Positions 1 to 8,342 of a stretch of DNA of 64,000 nucleotides are shown here, piece by piece. The notes under the pieces are model-generated. The model worked only from the letters and a program-made list of their open reading frames with translations. It was not told the origin of the DNA and made no database searches. The stretch comes from DASYRM01 sp036004405 (lineage in GTDB: Bacteria; Acidobacteriota; Vicinamibacteria; Vicinamibacterales; UBA2999). Each line of letters opens with the position of its first letter. Position 1 is the first letter of the stretch. The translations under genes were made by a program, and so were the position numbers. Location: the NCBI GenBank assembly GCA_036004405.1, contig DASYRM010000158.1:34036-98035 (forward strand). The letters are read 5' to 3'.

Positions 1-182
1 GCGTACTTGTTGGTGAGCACCGAGCCTGCGGTCTCGAGAATCGCCTGGCTGACGAAGTTTTCGGACGCGATCAGCTCGAGCCCTTCCGACTGCCGCTTCA
101 GTTCGTTGGCGACGGCACCGGCGATTTCAGGATCGGTTTCGACCAGCGTGCGCGAGAGCGCACTGCGCGTGACGTTCGGCAT
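1..182 (-). CDS. glyA: Serine hydroxymethyltransferase, N-terminal part (runs off the window)
   Basis: Translating the minus strand from the ATG at 182 gives about 60 residues that include [11 protein letters not shown] followed by [10 protein letters not shown]. This is the signature N-terminal block of serine hydroxymethyltransferase, the PLP enzyme that interconverts serine and glycine with tetrahydrofolate in the cytoplasm. The frame is open to base 1, so the rest of the gene lies outside the window. A TACAAT box at 190-195 ends only 7 nt before the ATG, which suggests a leaderless or near-leaderless transcript. REP-like palindromes start about 25 nt upstream. The family call is confident; nothing can be said about the catalytic lysine, which is not in the window. 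Confidence 0.93.
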   Translation of the reverse strand, partial: MPNVTRSALSRTLVETDPEIAGAVANELKRQSEGLELIASENFVSQAILETAGSVLTNKY

Positions 183-189
183 AAGAGTG

Positions 190-195
190 ATTGTA
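190..195 (-). promoter_or_regulatory. Candidate -10 box of glyA
   Basis: TACAAT on the minus strand, 7 nt before the glyA ATG. It fits the TANNNT pattern seen before several other genes here. No clear -35 was identified. Confidence 0.45.
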
Positions 196-207
196 CAGAC
201 CCTGGTC

Positions 208-233
208 GGGCAGGTCTAAAGACCTGCCCCTAC
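208..233 (-). repeat. REP-like palindrome, GTAG head
   Basis: Read on the minus strand: GTAG, arm GGGCAGGTC, loop TTTA, arm GACCTGCCC. The 9-bp stem is perfect. It is the first of three adjacent copies between glyA and the metallohydrolase. No T-run follows, so it is not a standard intrinsic terminator. Confidence 0.75.
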
Positions 234-237
234 AAAC

Positions 238-261
238 GGGCCGCCTGAAGGCGGCCCCTAC
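238..261 (-). repeat. REP-like palindrome, GTAG head
   Basis: Minus-strand GTAG, arm GGGCCGCC, loop TTCA, arm GGCGGCCC. Same architecture as its neighbour at 208-233 but with a completely different, still self-complementary stem. Confidence 0.75.
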
Positions 262-264
262 GTA

Positions 265-281
265 CTGAAGGCGGCCCCTAC
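265..281 (-). repeat. Half copy of a REP-like palindrome
   Basis: The head and first arm of the element at 238-261 are repeated but the distal arm is missing. The CTA at 278-280 (TAG on the minus strand, from the GTAG head) is the stop codon of the adjacent metallohydrolase. Confidence 0.65.
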
Positions 282-1456
282 GTACGAGTGAGCTTGCCGC
301 TCATGATCGCCGCGCGGGGGAACAGGCGCTGCCTGCCGCTGCGCTTTGCGTTCACGTTGTCGATGAAGTCGAACGCCCCTTCGCGCAGCTCGAGGATCGA
401 CACGTCGGCGGGCGCGCCGGGTCGCAGCGTGCCGAGCCCCTTGAACGCAGGGAAGGTGGCCGCGGCCTGCGAGGTGCCCATCGCGATCGCCTGCATCAGC
501 GGCACCCCAAGCATCAGCAGCTTCGACATCACGTTGGGGAAGTCCACCACGTGCTCGGTGCGGCCGGCGTCGGTCCAGTCCGACGAGGTGGTGTCGGGCA
601 GGAAGCCCGCCTTGACGCCCTCGGCCATGGTGTCCCAGGTGAAATGCCCGGTGCGGCCGTTGCCGACGTCGAAGCGGATGCCGCGCTTGCGGGCCGCGAG
701 CACTTCCGGCAGCACTCCGCCTTTGCCGTCGAAGATCGAGTTGGGTGGGAACGCGTACATGTGCGTGACGATGTCGCCCGGCTTGAGCAGCGCCAGCAGC
801 TGCGGCACCGTCGAGAACGTCTGGCCGATGTGAATCATCACCGGCAGCCCGAGCGGCCGCGCCACTTCCTGCGCCCGGCGCAGCACCTCCTGGTCGTGGT
901 CGCCGGCGACGTTGTTCGACAGCCGCGCCTTGATGCCGATGATCGTGTCGCGGTTCCGCAGGATGGCCGCGCGGGCCAGGCCGACGTCGGCGCGTGCCAG
1001 GTCCATCACGTCGCCCTCGTCGATGACGCCGGCGCGGCCGATGTTGATCAGCACGCGCACGCGATTGGGCGCGCCTTTCGCGAATCCGACCACGGAATCG
1101 ATCATGTCGGCGCCGCGTGATCCCGCGTCCACGAGCGACGTGACGCCCTGCGACAGGCAGATGCCGGGCATCTCCGCCGAGCGCACGTGGGTATGGACGT
1201 CGATGAGGCCGGGAGTGACCAGCGCACCGGCGGCGTCCACCACCTCGCCCGCGGCCGACGCGGGGATTGATGGCTGCACGGCCGCAATGCGGCCCTTCAG
1301 GATGGCCACGTCGGCCATCGCGTCGAACCGCCGCGACGGGTCGATCACCCGGCCGCCCTTGACCAGCAGATCGTATTGGGCGCCCGACGTCGAACGGGCG
1401 GTGAGCACGGCGGCACCGCCGACGGCGGTGGTGATGAACGCGCGGCGTGTCAGCAT
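278..1456 (-). CDS. Exported amidohydrolase/deacetylase-family metallohydrolase
   Basis: 392 residues in the dihydroorotase-like amidohydrolase superfamily. The start at 1456 gives MLTRRAFITT, a twin-arginine-like signal with an Ala/Gly-rich segment, so the enzyme is probably exported. Metal-site features are DVHTH (H88, H90), a lysine in IGIKARL that could be the carboxylated bridging residue, histidines in MIHIGQ and VTHMYAF, and a late aspartate in SSDWTD. This pattern resembles deacetylase-type members (EF_0837-like) more than true dihydroorotases; the substrate is unknown. A longer start at 1501 is possible, but TATGAT at 1463-1468 sits 6 nt before the chosen ATG. The stop codon is supplied by the REP-like head at 278-281. 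It is divergent from the methyltransferase, with 31 nt between starts. Confidence 0.8.
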   Translation of the reverse strand: MLTRRAFITTAVGGAAVLTARSTSGAQYDLLVKGGRVIDPSRRFDAMADVAILKGRIAAVQPSIPASAAGEVVDAAGALVTPGLIDVHTHVRSAEMPGICLSQGVTSLVDAGSRGADMIDSVVGFAKGAPNRVRVLINIGRAGVIDEGDVMDLARADVGLARAAILRNRDTIIGIKARLSNNVAGDHDQEVLRRAQEVARPLGLPVMIHIGQTFSTVPQLLALLKPGDIVTHMYAFPPNSIFDGKGGVLPEVLAARKRGIRFDVGNGRTGHFTWDTMAEGVKAGFLPDTTSSDWTDAGRTEHVVDFPNVMSKLLMLGVPLMQAIAMGTSQAAATFPAFKGLGTLRPGAPADVSILELREGAFDFIDNVNAKRSGRQRLFPRAAIMSGKLTRT

Positions 1457-1462
1457 GCGCGC

Positions 1463-1468
1463 ATCATA
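1463..1468 (-). promoter_or_regulatory. Candidate -10 box of the metallohydrolase
   Basis: TATGAT on the minus strand, 6 nt before the ATG at 1456. This spacing would give a leaderless mRNA. Confidence 0.45.
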
Positions 1469-1487
1469 ATGGGAGAAAGCCCTCGCG

Positions 1488-2648
1488 ATGCCAACCGTCA
1501 CCCTCTCATCTCGCGGCGAGCAGCGTATCCGCGGCGGCCACCCCTGGATCTATCGCGCCGACGTGACCGGCGTGGCCGCGGCCGGCGGCGACGTGGTGGA
1601 GGTGGCCGGACCGCGCGCGCGCCCGATTGGCACCGCGCTCTTCAGCGATCGCTCGCAGATCGCCATTCGCATGCTGACGGTGGGCGCCGAGTCGGCGGAC
1701 GTCGCGGCGCTCGTGCGCGCCAGGCTGGAGCGGGCGCTGGCGTTTCGCACGTCCCTGTCGCTCGACGCGACCGCCTACCGCCTGGTGCACGGCGAGGCGG
1801 ATCTGCTGCCGTCGCTGGTCGTCGATCGCTACGCCGACTATGTCGTGCTGCAGACGCTGTCGCAGGGGATGGACCGGCTCGCGCCGGTGATCGTCGAGGC
1901 GCTGACGGATCTCCTGCATCCGGCCGGCATCCTGGCCAGAAACGATCCCAAGGTCCGCACGCTCGAGGGGCTCGAGCAGCGGGTGGACGTCCTGGCCGGC
2001 GAGATTCCTGAGACGGTGACCGTGCGCGAGGGGCCGGTGGAGTACGCCGTGGACCTGCGCCACGGTCAGAAGACCGGGCTCTTTCTCGATCAGCGCGAGA
2101 ACCGCGAGGCGGCAGCGCGCTACGCTCGCGGCCGGCTGCTCGACGGTTTCAGCTATCACGGCGGCTTCGCGCTGCGGTTGGCGCCTCAGTGCGAATCGGC
2201 CGAAGCGATCGACATCTCCGCCGACGCCGTCGCGCGCATCACCGCCAACGCCGCGCGCAATGGCGTGGCGGTGCAGGCGCGTGAGGCCAACGTGTTCGAC
2301 GAGCTGCGGCGCCTCGAGCGCGCGGGCGCCCGCTACGACACCATCGTGCTGGACCCGCCGGCCTTCGCCAAGAACAAGGCGTCGGTGCCCAATGCCACCG
2401 CAGGCTACAAGGACATCAACCTGCACGCCATGCGCCTGCTGGCGCCCGGCGGTACCCTGGTGACGTGCAGCTGCTCCTACAACATCACCGAGGACATGTT
2501 CGGCGCCATCCTGCACGAGGCGTCGATCGACAGCCGGGTGCCGGTGACGATCGTCGAGAAGCGCATGCAGGGGCGCGACCACCCGGTGCTGATGGGCGTG
2601 CCCGAGACCTACTATCTGAAATGCTTCATCCTGCGCCGCGTCGAGTGA
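1488..2648 (+). CDS. RlmI/RlmK-like 23S rRNA cytosine methyltransferase
   Basis: 386 residues. An N-terminal PUA-like RNA-binding domain (about 5-75) is followed by an RlmI-type linker (VHGEADLLPSLVVDRY, then GQKTGLFLDQRENR) and a class I SAM-dependent methyltransferase domain. DPPAF and the TCSCS motif (C327/C329) carry the catalytic signature of the family that makes m5C in 23S rRNA; E. coli RlmI modifies C1962. Length matches the family (about 390-400). GGGAGAAAG lies 8 nt before the ATG as a Shine-Dalgarno candidate. The cupin gene follows 3 nt after the stop and is probably co-transcribed. The exact target base is inferred from homology only. Confidence 0.88.
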   Translation: MPTVTLSSRGEQRIRGGHPWIYRADVTGVAAAGGDVVEVAGPRARPIGTALFSDRSQIAIRMLTVGAESADVAALVRARLERALAFRTSLSLDATAYRLVHGEADLLPSLVVDRYADYVVLQTLSQGMDRLAPVIVEALTDLLHPAGILARNDPKVRTLEGLEQRVDVLAGEIPETVTVREGPVEYAVDLRHGQKTGLFLDQRENREAAARYARGRLLDGFSYHGGFALRLAPQCESAEAIDISADAVARITANAARNGVAVQAREANVFDELRRLERAGARYDTIVLDPPAFAKNKASVPNATAGYKDINLHAMRLLAPGGTLVTCSCSYNITEDMFGAILHEASIDSRVPVTIVEKRMQGRDHPVLMGVPETYYLKCFILRRVE

Positions 2649-2651
2649 GCC

Positions 2652-2975
2652 ATGCAGACCTTTGCCGACTACCGTGACCACCTGGGCGCGCTGCCCGACA
2701 AGCAGTTCAAGTCCACGCTCTTCCGCAGTGCCCAGCTCATGCTTGGCCTCAACTGCTTGTCGCCTGGCCAGGAACAGCACCTGCACGAACACGCCGGCCA
2801 GGACAAGTTCTACTTCGTGGTCGAGGGCGAGGGGCGGTTCGTCGTTGGCGGCGAAATCCGCACCGCCGGCCAGGGCCACGCCGTCTGGGCGCCTGCCGGG
2901 GTCCCGCACGGCGTGCGCAACGACACCGGCGAGCGCCTCGTGCTGCTGGTGGGCATTGCCCCATTTCCCGGATAA
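2652..2975 (+). CDS. Small cupin-domain protein
   Basis: 107 residues forming one cupin_2 fold. The first cupin motif appears as a spaced His set (QEQHLHEHAGQDKFYFVVEGEG) and the second as WAPAGVPHGVRN, so a bound divalent metal is likely. There is no signal peptide, so it is cytosolic. It starts 3 nt after the methyltransferase stop, suggesting co-expression, but cupins of this size include dioxygenases, isomerases and sensors, and no substrate can be assigned. Confidence 0.8.
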   Translation: MQTFADYRDHLGALPDKQFKSTLFRSAQLMLGLNCLSPGQEQHLHEHAGQDKFYFVVEGEGRFVVGGEIRTAGQGHAVWAPAGVPHGVRNDTGERLVLLVGIAPFPG

Positions 2976-3067
2976 ACGGATGGATGCGGACGGCGGGCAC
3001 GAACTACAGAGGCGGTTGACTGCCCCTCTGTTGTTCGGCTAAGGTCGGCCCCGCCCGCGAGGCCTTT

Positions 3068-6000
3068 GTGGCGTCTCGGCAAAACCCTTCGTCGGCTCTC
3101 GTCTCGTCCCTCATGGGCGTCTTTGACCACGATCTGCGGTCGGACGTCGTTTACTGCTCACCTGAAGTGCATCAGATCTTCGGCTGGCCTCCGGACCTCG
3201 AGGTCAGTCTGGACATGCTCAGCGCCCGCGCGCACCCCGAGGATCGCGCGGACCGGGACGCCGCGGTGGCGCGTGCCCACGACCCGGCCGGCGACGGCCG
3301 CTACGACTTCCAGTACCGCATCGTCCGCGCCGACGGCGCGATCCGCTGGGTGCACACGCGATCGCAGACGTTCTTCAAAGGCACGCGCGCGGCGCGCAAG
3401 GCTGCCCGTGTGATCGGTGCCATCACCGACGTCACCGAGGCTCGGGCTGCGCTCGCGCTGCTGCAGGACCGCGAGGATCGGCTCAGGCGCGCGGAGACGC
3501 TCGCCCGCATGGGCCACTTCTCGCTGGATCCGGATGGCGGCAACGCCGTCTGGTCCACCGGGAACAAGCTGCTTTACGGCTTCGAGGCGGACGCAACGCC
3601 GTCCTTCGACGATTTCGTGTCGCGCCTGCATCCGGCTGACCGGCCGCGTCTCGCAGCAGCGTTCGCGCGCGCCGCGGCAGAGCACGACAATTTCGAGATC
3701 GAGTTCCGCGTCATCCGCCCCGAGGGCGAGGCCTATCTGCGCTCGCTCGTCGAGTGCACGACCGACGCCGCCGGCCGCGTCCGCTTCTTCGGCACCAACA
3801 TCGACGTCACGGCGCAGAAGCAGGCCGAAGCCGGGCTGATCGCGAACCAGGAACGGCTCGCGCAGGCCGTTCGCCTTGGCCGTCTCGGCATCTTCGACCA
3901 TAACCACGTGACGGGAGAGATGTACGTGTCGCCGGAACAGCGAGCGATCTGGGGAATTGGACCCTACGAGGACGTGTCGGCCGAGCAGAGCCTCTTCCGC
4001 GTCCATCCGGAAGATCGCGAGCGCGCGTTCACCGCGATGCGGCGCTCCCACGATCCGGCCGGCGACGGTACTTTCGACATCGAGCATCGGGTGATCACGG
4101 CCGACGGCGGCGTCCGCTGGATTCACAATCGGGCGCAGACCTCTTTCATAGGAGAAGGCGCCGCGCGCAAACCGGTGCGCACCGTGGGCGCCACCGCCGA
4201 CATCACCGATCTCAAGCAGGTCGAAGTGGACCTGCGCATCAAGGACAACGCGCTCAATTCCTGGGTCCGCGGCGTCCTCATCATCGGCCTGACCGGAAAG
4301 ATCACCTACGCCAACCCCGCGTGGCTCCAGATGCACCGGTGCGATACCGCCGAGGTGCTCGGACGCAACCCGTTCGAATTCGTCGTCGATCCGGACCAGC
4401 ACGATCGCATACGCGAGGCGCTTCAACGCACCGGCTCCTGGACCGGCGAGGTGGTGGCGCGGCGGCAGGACGGCACGACCTTCGATGCCGCGCTCTCGAC
4501 CAGCTCGGTGACGACGGCCGACGGACGGCACGTGGCATTCCTCGGCTCGATCGAGGACGTCACCGAGCGCAAGCGGGCCGAGGCTCAGGTGCGGCGCAGT
4601 GAAGCCATGCTGCGCTCGGTGTTCGAGGCGTCGCAGGACGCGATCGTGGTGACCAAGGCCGGGCGCGTCGTGTTCGCCAACCCCGCCACGGCCAAGATGT
4701 ACGGGCTGACCGAGCCTGCCGACATGCTGGGCGAGCCGCTGGCGAACTTCGTACCGGAGTCGGAGCTGCCGCGCGTACTGGCGATCAACCGGGCGCGCGA
4801 GCAGGGGCTGCCGTCGCCGAGCTCCTACGAAACCAAGGGGCTGCGCCGCGACAAGACGGTGTTCGACGCCGAGATCTCCGCCTCGACCTACACCATCGAC
4901 GGCGAAGTGTATCCGCTCGTCGTGATCCGCGACGTCAGCGCGCGCAAGGCCGCGGAACGCGCGCTGCGCGAGAGCGCCGAACGGCTGTCGAAGGTGTTCA
5001 ACAGCACGTCCGAAGCCCAGATTCTGCACCGGGTCACAGACGACGGCCGGCTCGTCATCGTGTCGGTGAACGACGCGTATCGCGCCGTGCGCGACGCGTC
5101 GTTCCCCGGCGTCTCGTCCGTCATCGAAGGGCGCTATCGCGACGATGTGCTGGCGGAGCAGGGAATGACGCCGGCGCAGATCGAGATGGAGATGCCCGCG
5201 TACCGGCGCGTCATCGCCACCCGCCAGCCGGTGTGGCACGAGCTCGAGATCCCGCTGCCCAACGGCGACCTGGCGGTTGTGGAGGCGCACCTCGAGCCGG
5301 TTCTGGACGAAGACGGCCGCTGCACGCACGTCCTGTGGGTGGGGCGCAACATCACCGATCGCAAGCGCGCCGAGGCCGACCGGGAGCGGCTGGAGCGCCA
5401 GCTGGAACAGGTTCGCAAGATGGAGTCGATCGGCCAGCTGGCCGGCGGCATCGCCCACGATTTCAACAACATGCTCACGGTCGTCCTGGGCAACGTGGAC
5501 CTGATGCGGATGCAGATGATGCCCGGCCACCCGCTCGAGCAGGAAATCGCGGCAGTGGAGCAGGCCGCGCAGCGGTCGAAGGAGATGGCGCGTCAGCTGC
5601 TGGCGTTCTCGCGGCAGCAGATCATCCAGCCGATGGTGCTCGATCTCAACGAGCAGATCACCGCCACGCGATCGCTCTTCGCCACGCTCATCGGCGAACA
5701 GGTCACCGTGGCCTTCAGGCCCGACCACGCGCTGTGGCCGGTACTGTGCGATCCGTCGCAGATCGACCAGGTGCTCCTGAACCTCGTGGTCAACGCCCGC
5801 GATGCCATGCCGCGCGGCGGCACGATCACGGTGGAGACGCGCAACGTCACCCTCGATCAGGCGACGCGGCTCGACGTGCCGGGCGCCTTGCCCGGCGAGT
5901 ACGTCAGCCTCGAGGTCCGCGACGAGGGCGTGGGCATCGACCCCAAGGTGCTGCCGCGCATCTTCGAGCCGTTCTTCACGACGAAAAATGTGAGCAAAGG

Positions 6001-6568
6001 CACCGGCCTCGGGCTGGCAACGGTGTACGGCATCGTGAAGCAGAACGGCTGGTACATCCGGGTGGACAGCGAGCCGGACCAGGGCTCGTCGTTCCGTCTC
6101 TACATGCCGCGCCCCACGTCGGCCGGCGCCCCGGCGATCGCGCCGCCCGTGGTGCGTGCGGCGCTGCCCCCGCTTGCCGACGTGTCGACTGGCGAGCGCC
6201 GGATGACGAAGATCCTGCTGGTCGAGGACGACGAGATGGTGAGGAACCTCACCAGCGGACTGCTCGGCTCGCTGGGCTACACCGTGTTCGTGTGTGATTC
6301 GCCGACGTCGGCCATTGCGCGGTTGAAGAACGACCCGGTGGTTCCGGATCTGCTGCTCACCGACGTCGTGATGCCGTCGATGACCGGGCCGGAGCTGCGC
6401 GATCGCCTGATTCAGACGATGCCCGGGCTGAAGACCGTCCTGATGTCGGGCTACACGAGCCACACCGCCATACGCGGTGCGCTCGCCGACACGGCGGTCC
6501 GCTTCATTCAGAAGCCGTTTACGAAGCAGGAACTCGAGCAGGCGATTCGCGAGCTGCTCGAGGGATGA
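3068..6568 (+). CDS. Multi-PAS hybrid sensor histidine kinase
   Basis: 1166 residues, without convincing membrane segments. About six PAS/PAC units fill residues 10-775; several end in the DVTERKRAEA-type linker. A short coiled coil leads into a HisKA domain (GGIAHDFNN, H797) and a HATPase_c domain with an N box (NARDAMPRGG) and G boxes (DEGVGID, GTGLGLATV). A C-terminal receiver domain begins at KILLVEDDE with phospho-acceptor D1099. The layout is that of soluble CckA-like hybrid kinases. The start is the GTG at 3068; an ATG at 3113 would remove only 15 residues. No partner regulator or phosphotransfer protein is adjacent, so the output is unknown. Two tandem REP-like palindromes follow the stop. 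Confidence 0.88.
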   Translation: MASRQNPSSALVSSLMGVFDHDLRSDVVYCSPEVHQIFGWPPDLEVSLDMLSARAHPEDRADRDAAVARAHDPAGDGRYDFQYRIVRADGAIRWVHTRSQTFFKGTRAARKAARVIGAITDVTEARAALALLQDREDRLRRAETLARMGHFSLDPDGGNAVWSTGNKLLYGFEADATPSFDDFVSRLHPADRPRLAAAFARAAAEHDNFEIEFRVIRPEGEAYLRSLVECTTDAAGRVRFFGTNIDVTAQKQAEAGLIANQERLAQAVRLGRLGIFDHNHVTGEMYVSPEQRAIWGIGPYEDVSAEQSLFRVHPEDRERAFTAMRRSHDPAGDGTFDIEHRVITADGGVRWIHNRAQTSFIGEGAARKPVRTVGATADITDLKQVEVDLRIKDNALNSWVRGVLIIGLTGKITYANPAWLQMHRCDTAEVLGRNPFEFVVDPDQHDRIREALQRTGSWTGEVVARRQDGTTFDAALSTSSVTTADGRHVAFLGSIEDVTERKRAEAQVRRSEAMLRSVFEASQDAIVVTKAGRVVFANPATAKMYGLTEPADMLGEPLANFVPESELPRVLAINRAREQGLPSPSSYETKGLRRDKTVFDAEISASTYTIDGEVYPLVVIRDVSARKAAERALRESAERLSKVFNSTSEAQILHRVTDDGRLVIVSVNDAYRAVRDASFPGVSSVIEGRYRDDVLAEQGMTPAQIEMEMPAYRRVIATRQPVWHELEIPLPNGDLAVVEAHLEPVLDEDGRCTHVLWVGRNITDRKRAEADRERLERQLEQVRKMESIGQLAGGIAHDFNNMLTVVLGNVDLMRMQMMPGHPLEQEIAAVEQAAQRSKEMARQLLAFSRQQIIQPMVLDLNEQITATRSLFATLIGEQVTVAFRPDHALWPVLCDPSQIDQVLLNLVVNARDAMPRGGTITVETRNVTLDQATRLDVPGALPGEYVSLEVRDEGVGIDPKVLPRIFEPFFTTKNVSKGTGLGLATVYGIVKQNGWYIRVDSEPDQGSSFRLYMPRPTSAGAPAIAPPVVRAALPPLADVSTGERRMTKILLVEDDEMVRNLTSGLLGSLGYTVFVCDSPTSAIARLKNDPVVPDLLLTDVVMPSMTGPELRDRLIQTMPGLKTVLMSGYTSHTAIRGALADTAVRFIQKPFTKQELEQAIRELLEG

Positions 6569-6572
6569 GTTC

Positions 6573-6596
6573 GTAGGGGCCGCCTTCAGGCGGCCC
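6573..6596 (+). repeat. REP-like palindrome (tandem copy 1)
   Basis: GTAG, arm GGGCCGCC, loop TTCA, arm GGCGGCCC. It lies 4 nt after the kinase stop, in the convergent gap with the amidase, and is repeated 31 nt downstream. Confidence 0.75.
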
Positions 6597-6603
6597 GTTG
6601 TGC

Positions 6604-6627
6604 GTAGGGGCCGCCTTCAGGCGGCCC
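6604..6627 (+). repeat. REP-like palindrome (tandem copy 2)
   Basis: Identical to the copy at 6573-6596 and in direct orientation. It ends 4 nt before the amidase stop codon. Confidence 0.75.
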
Positions 6628-6631
6628 GTTG

Positions 6632-8320
6632 TCACTCCAGCGGCGGCGGCCGACGGCGTTTCGTCGCCTGTTCAAAGGCGTACGCCAGCGCGATGAGGCG
6701 CGGCTCGCTGCAGGCGCCGCCGGTGAAGCTGACGCCGAACGGCGTCGGACGCGCGTCGAATCCCGGAGGCGCGAGCAGGTTCGGCACGGTGGCGAACGGC
6801 ACGATGACCGTTGGATATCCGGGCTTCGCGGCAATGGCTGCACCAATGGGGCCGGGAAACAGCAATGCATCGAGCCGGTGCTCTTTGATGGCCGCGTCGA
6901 TGCCGTTGGCGCCGGTCAGCCGCACGTCGCGCGCCCGGTCGCGCTCGTACCGCCCGCGATCGGCCACCACGTCCATCTCGTCGGAGATGTCGAGCTGCGC
7001 CTGCCCGTACTTCAGCGTGCCCTCGCCCTGGTGCGCCCGGTTCCACGTGCGCAGCTCGGTAAGACTCTTCACCGGCGCGGCGGCGCCGAGCGACGCCAGC
7101 CAGGCGTTGAAGTCGCGCTTCATGCCGTACTTGAGGACGACGGAGCAGTCGTCGTCGCGCCCCTTCGCGTCGCCGAGCCCGCTGCATACCGGCCAGCTGT
7201 TGAAGCTGTCGGCGCCCGCCGCGAGCACCGACGGCAGGTCGGCCGGATCCACGATGGTGGCGCCCGCGGCCTTGAGCGCCCCAATCGCCTCGTTCATCGC
7301 CTGGCGCTCGCCGGCGCTGAGTCCACCCTTCGCCCCCCGCGCGCCGGGCACCGGCAGCGGTTCGTAGAAGAAGGCGCGCGGTACGCCGATGCGCGCCCCG
7401 TTGAGCGCGTCGGCCCGCAGGAACGGCGTGTAGTCGCGGCGCGGCGGCGGCGTGCAGGTCCGCGTCGCGGGGTCGCGCGGATCGGGCATGCCTCCTTCGA
7501 GCACGCCAAGCAGCGCGGCTGCGTCTGCGACGCTGCGCGCCATGGGTCCCGGCGTGTCCTGATCGGCGGTGATGGGGATGACGCCGTAGCGGCTTATCCG
7601 TCCCACCGTCGGCTTGATGCCCACGAGCATCGTGCGGCTTGCCGGGTTGAGGATCGACCCCGACGTCTCCGTGCCGACGTTGGCCGCCCAGAAGCTGGCG
7701 GCCGTGCCGATGCCCGAGCTCGATCCGCCCGTCGGGAGCACCGGCCGACCGTCGGAGGCCGGCCGCGGATCCGGACGCGGATCGTAGGGATTGAACCCGA
7801 ATCCGGCCAGCGAGCTGTAGTTGGTCGGCATGTCGCTCGCCACCCAGTTGGCGAGCTCCGTCATCACCGTCTTGGCGATGATGACGGCTCCCGCGGCGCG
7901 CAACCGCGTTGTGATCGTGGCCTCGTACGGCGGCACCAGCGTCGCAAACGCGAGCGCGCCGCCCGTTGTGGGCATGTCCGTCGTGTGGATGTTGTCCTTC
8001 AGGGCGATCGGAATGCCGTGGAGCGGTCCACGCGATTTGCCGGCCCTGCGCTCGCGGTCCCGCGCGTCGGCCTCGTCGAGCGCCCGCAAGTTGATCGTGA
8101 TGGCGGCGTTGAGGCGCCCCTCGTAGCGCGCGATGCGATCGAGCGACTGCTGCACCAGCCCCCGTGAAGTGACGCGGCCCCGCGCGAGCGCCGTCCGCAT
8201 GTCGCCGATGCTGGCCTCGACGACGGAGAACGCGGCGGCTGGCGTCCCCTGGTTCGCCGGCCGCGCCGCGACGACGGCAAGCGACCCCAGCATCAGGCCG
8301 CACGCCATGAGCCGGCTCAT
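6632..8320 (-). CDS. Exported amidase-signature enzyme
   Basis: 562 residues with a cleavable signal peptide (about residues 1-20). The amidase signature family Ser-Ser-Lys machinery is visible: K108 in ALKDN, a Ser cluster S200-S202 in TGGSSSGIG, and a probable nucleophile S222 in TSGSI. Such enzymes hydrolyse amide bonds; the exported form and isolated position argue against a GatA role in tRNA amidation. The substrate is unknown. The start at 8320 has TAGCTT 6 nt upstream, and the divergent SDR starts only 22 nt away. The gene ends just after the tandem REP-like elements that separate it from the hybrid kinase. Confidence 0.87.
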   Translation of the reverse strand: MSRLMACGLMLGSLAVVAARPANQGTPAAAFSVVEASIGDMRTALARGRVTSRGLVQQSLDRIARYEGRLNAAITINLRALDEADARDRERRAGKSRGPLHGIPIALKDNIHTTDMPTTGGALAFATLVPPYEATITTRLRAAGAVIIAKTVMTELANWVASDMPTNYSSLAGFGFNPYDPRPDPRPASDGRPVLPTGGSSSGIGTAASFWAANVGTETSGSILNPASRTMLVGIKPTVGRISRYGVIPITADQDTPGPMARSVADAAALLGVLEGGMPDPRDPATRTCTPPPRRDYTPFLRADALNGARIGVPRAFFYEPLPVPGARGAKGGLSAGERQAMNEAIGALKAAGATIVDPADLPSVLAAGADSFNSWPVCSGLGDAKGRDDDCSVVLKYGMKRDFNAWLASLGAAAPVKSLTELRTWNRAHQGEGTLKYGQAQLDISDEMDVVADRGRYERDRARDVRLTGANGIDAAIKEHRLDALLFPGPIGAAIAAKPGYPTVIVPFATVPNLLAPPGFDARPTPFGVSFTGGACSEPRLIALAYAFEQATKRRRPPPLE

Positions 8321-8326
8321 GATCGG

Positions 8327-8332
8327 AAGCTA
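8327..8332 (-). promoter_or_regulatory. Candidate -10 box of the amidase
   Basis: TAGCTT on the minus strand, 6 nt before the ATG at 8320. It overlaps by 2 nt the -10 candidate of the divergent SDR gene. Confidence 0.35.
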
Positions 8333-8336
8333 TCAT
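8331..8336 (+). promoter_or_regulatory. Candidate -10 box of the SDR gene
   Basis: TATCAT, 6 nt before the GTG at 8343, consistent with leaderless initiation and with choosing that GTG as start. Confidence 0.4.
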
Positions 8337-8342
8337 GAAGCC

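Noticed and set aside
3158..6463. 1101-residue minus-strand open frame
   Set aside because: Shadow of the hybrid kinase in high-GC DNA. Its translation is His/Arg/Val-rich with no domain. Similar long shadows at 12827-14872 and 47660-50536 were dropped for the same reason.
6573..6627. Pair of intrinsic terminators between convergent genes
   Set aside because: No T-run follows either hairpin, and the same sequence occurs at gene ends in single and inverted forms; a repeat family explains them better.
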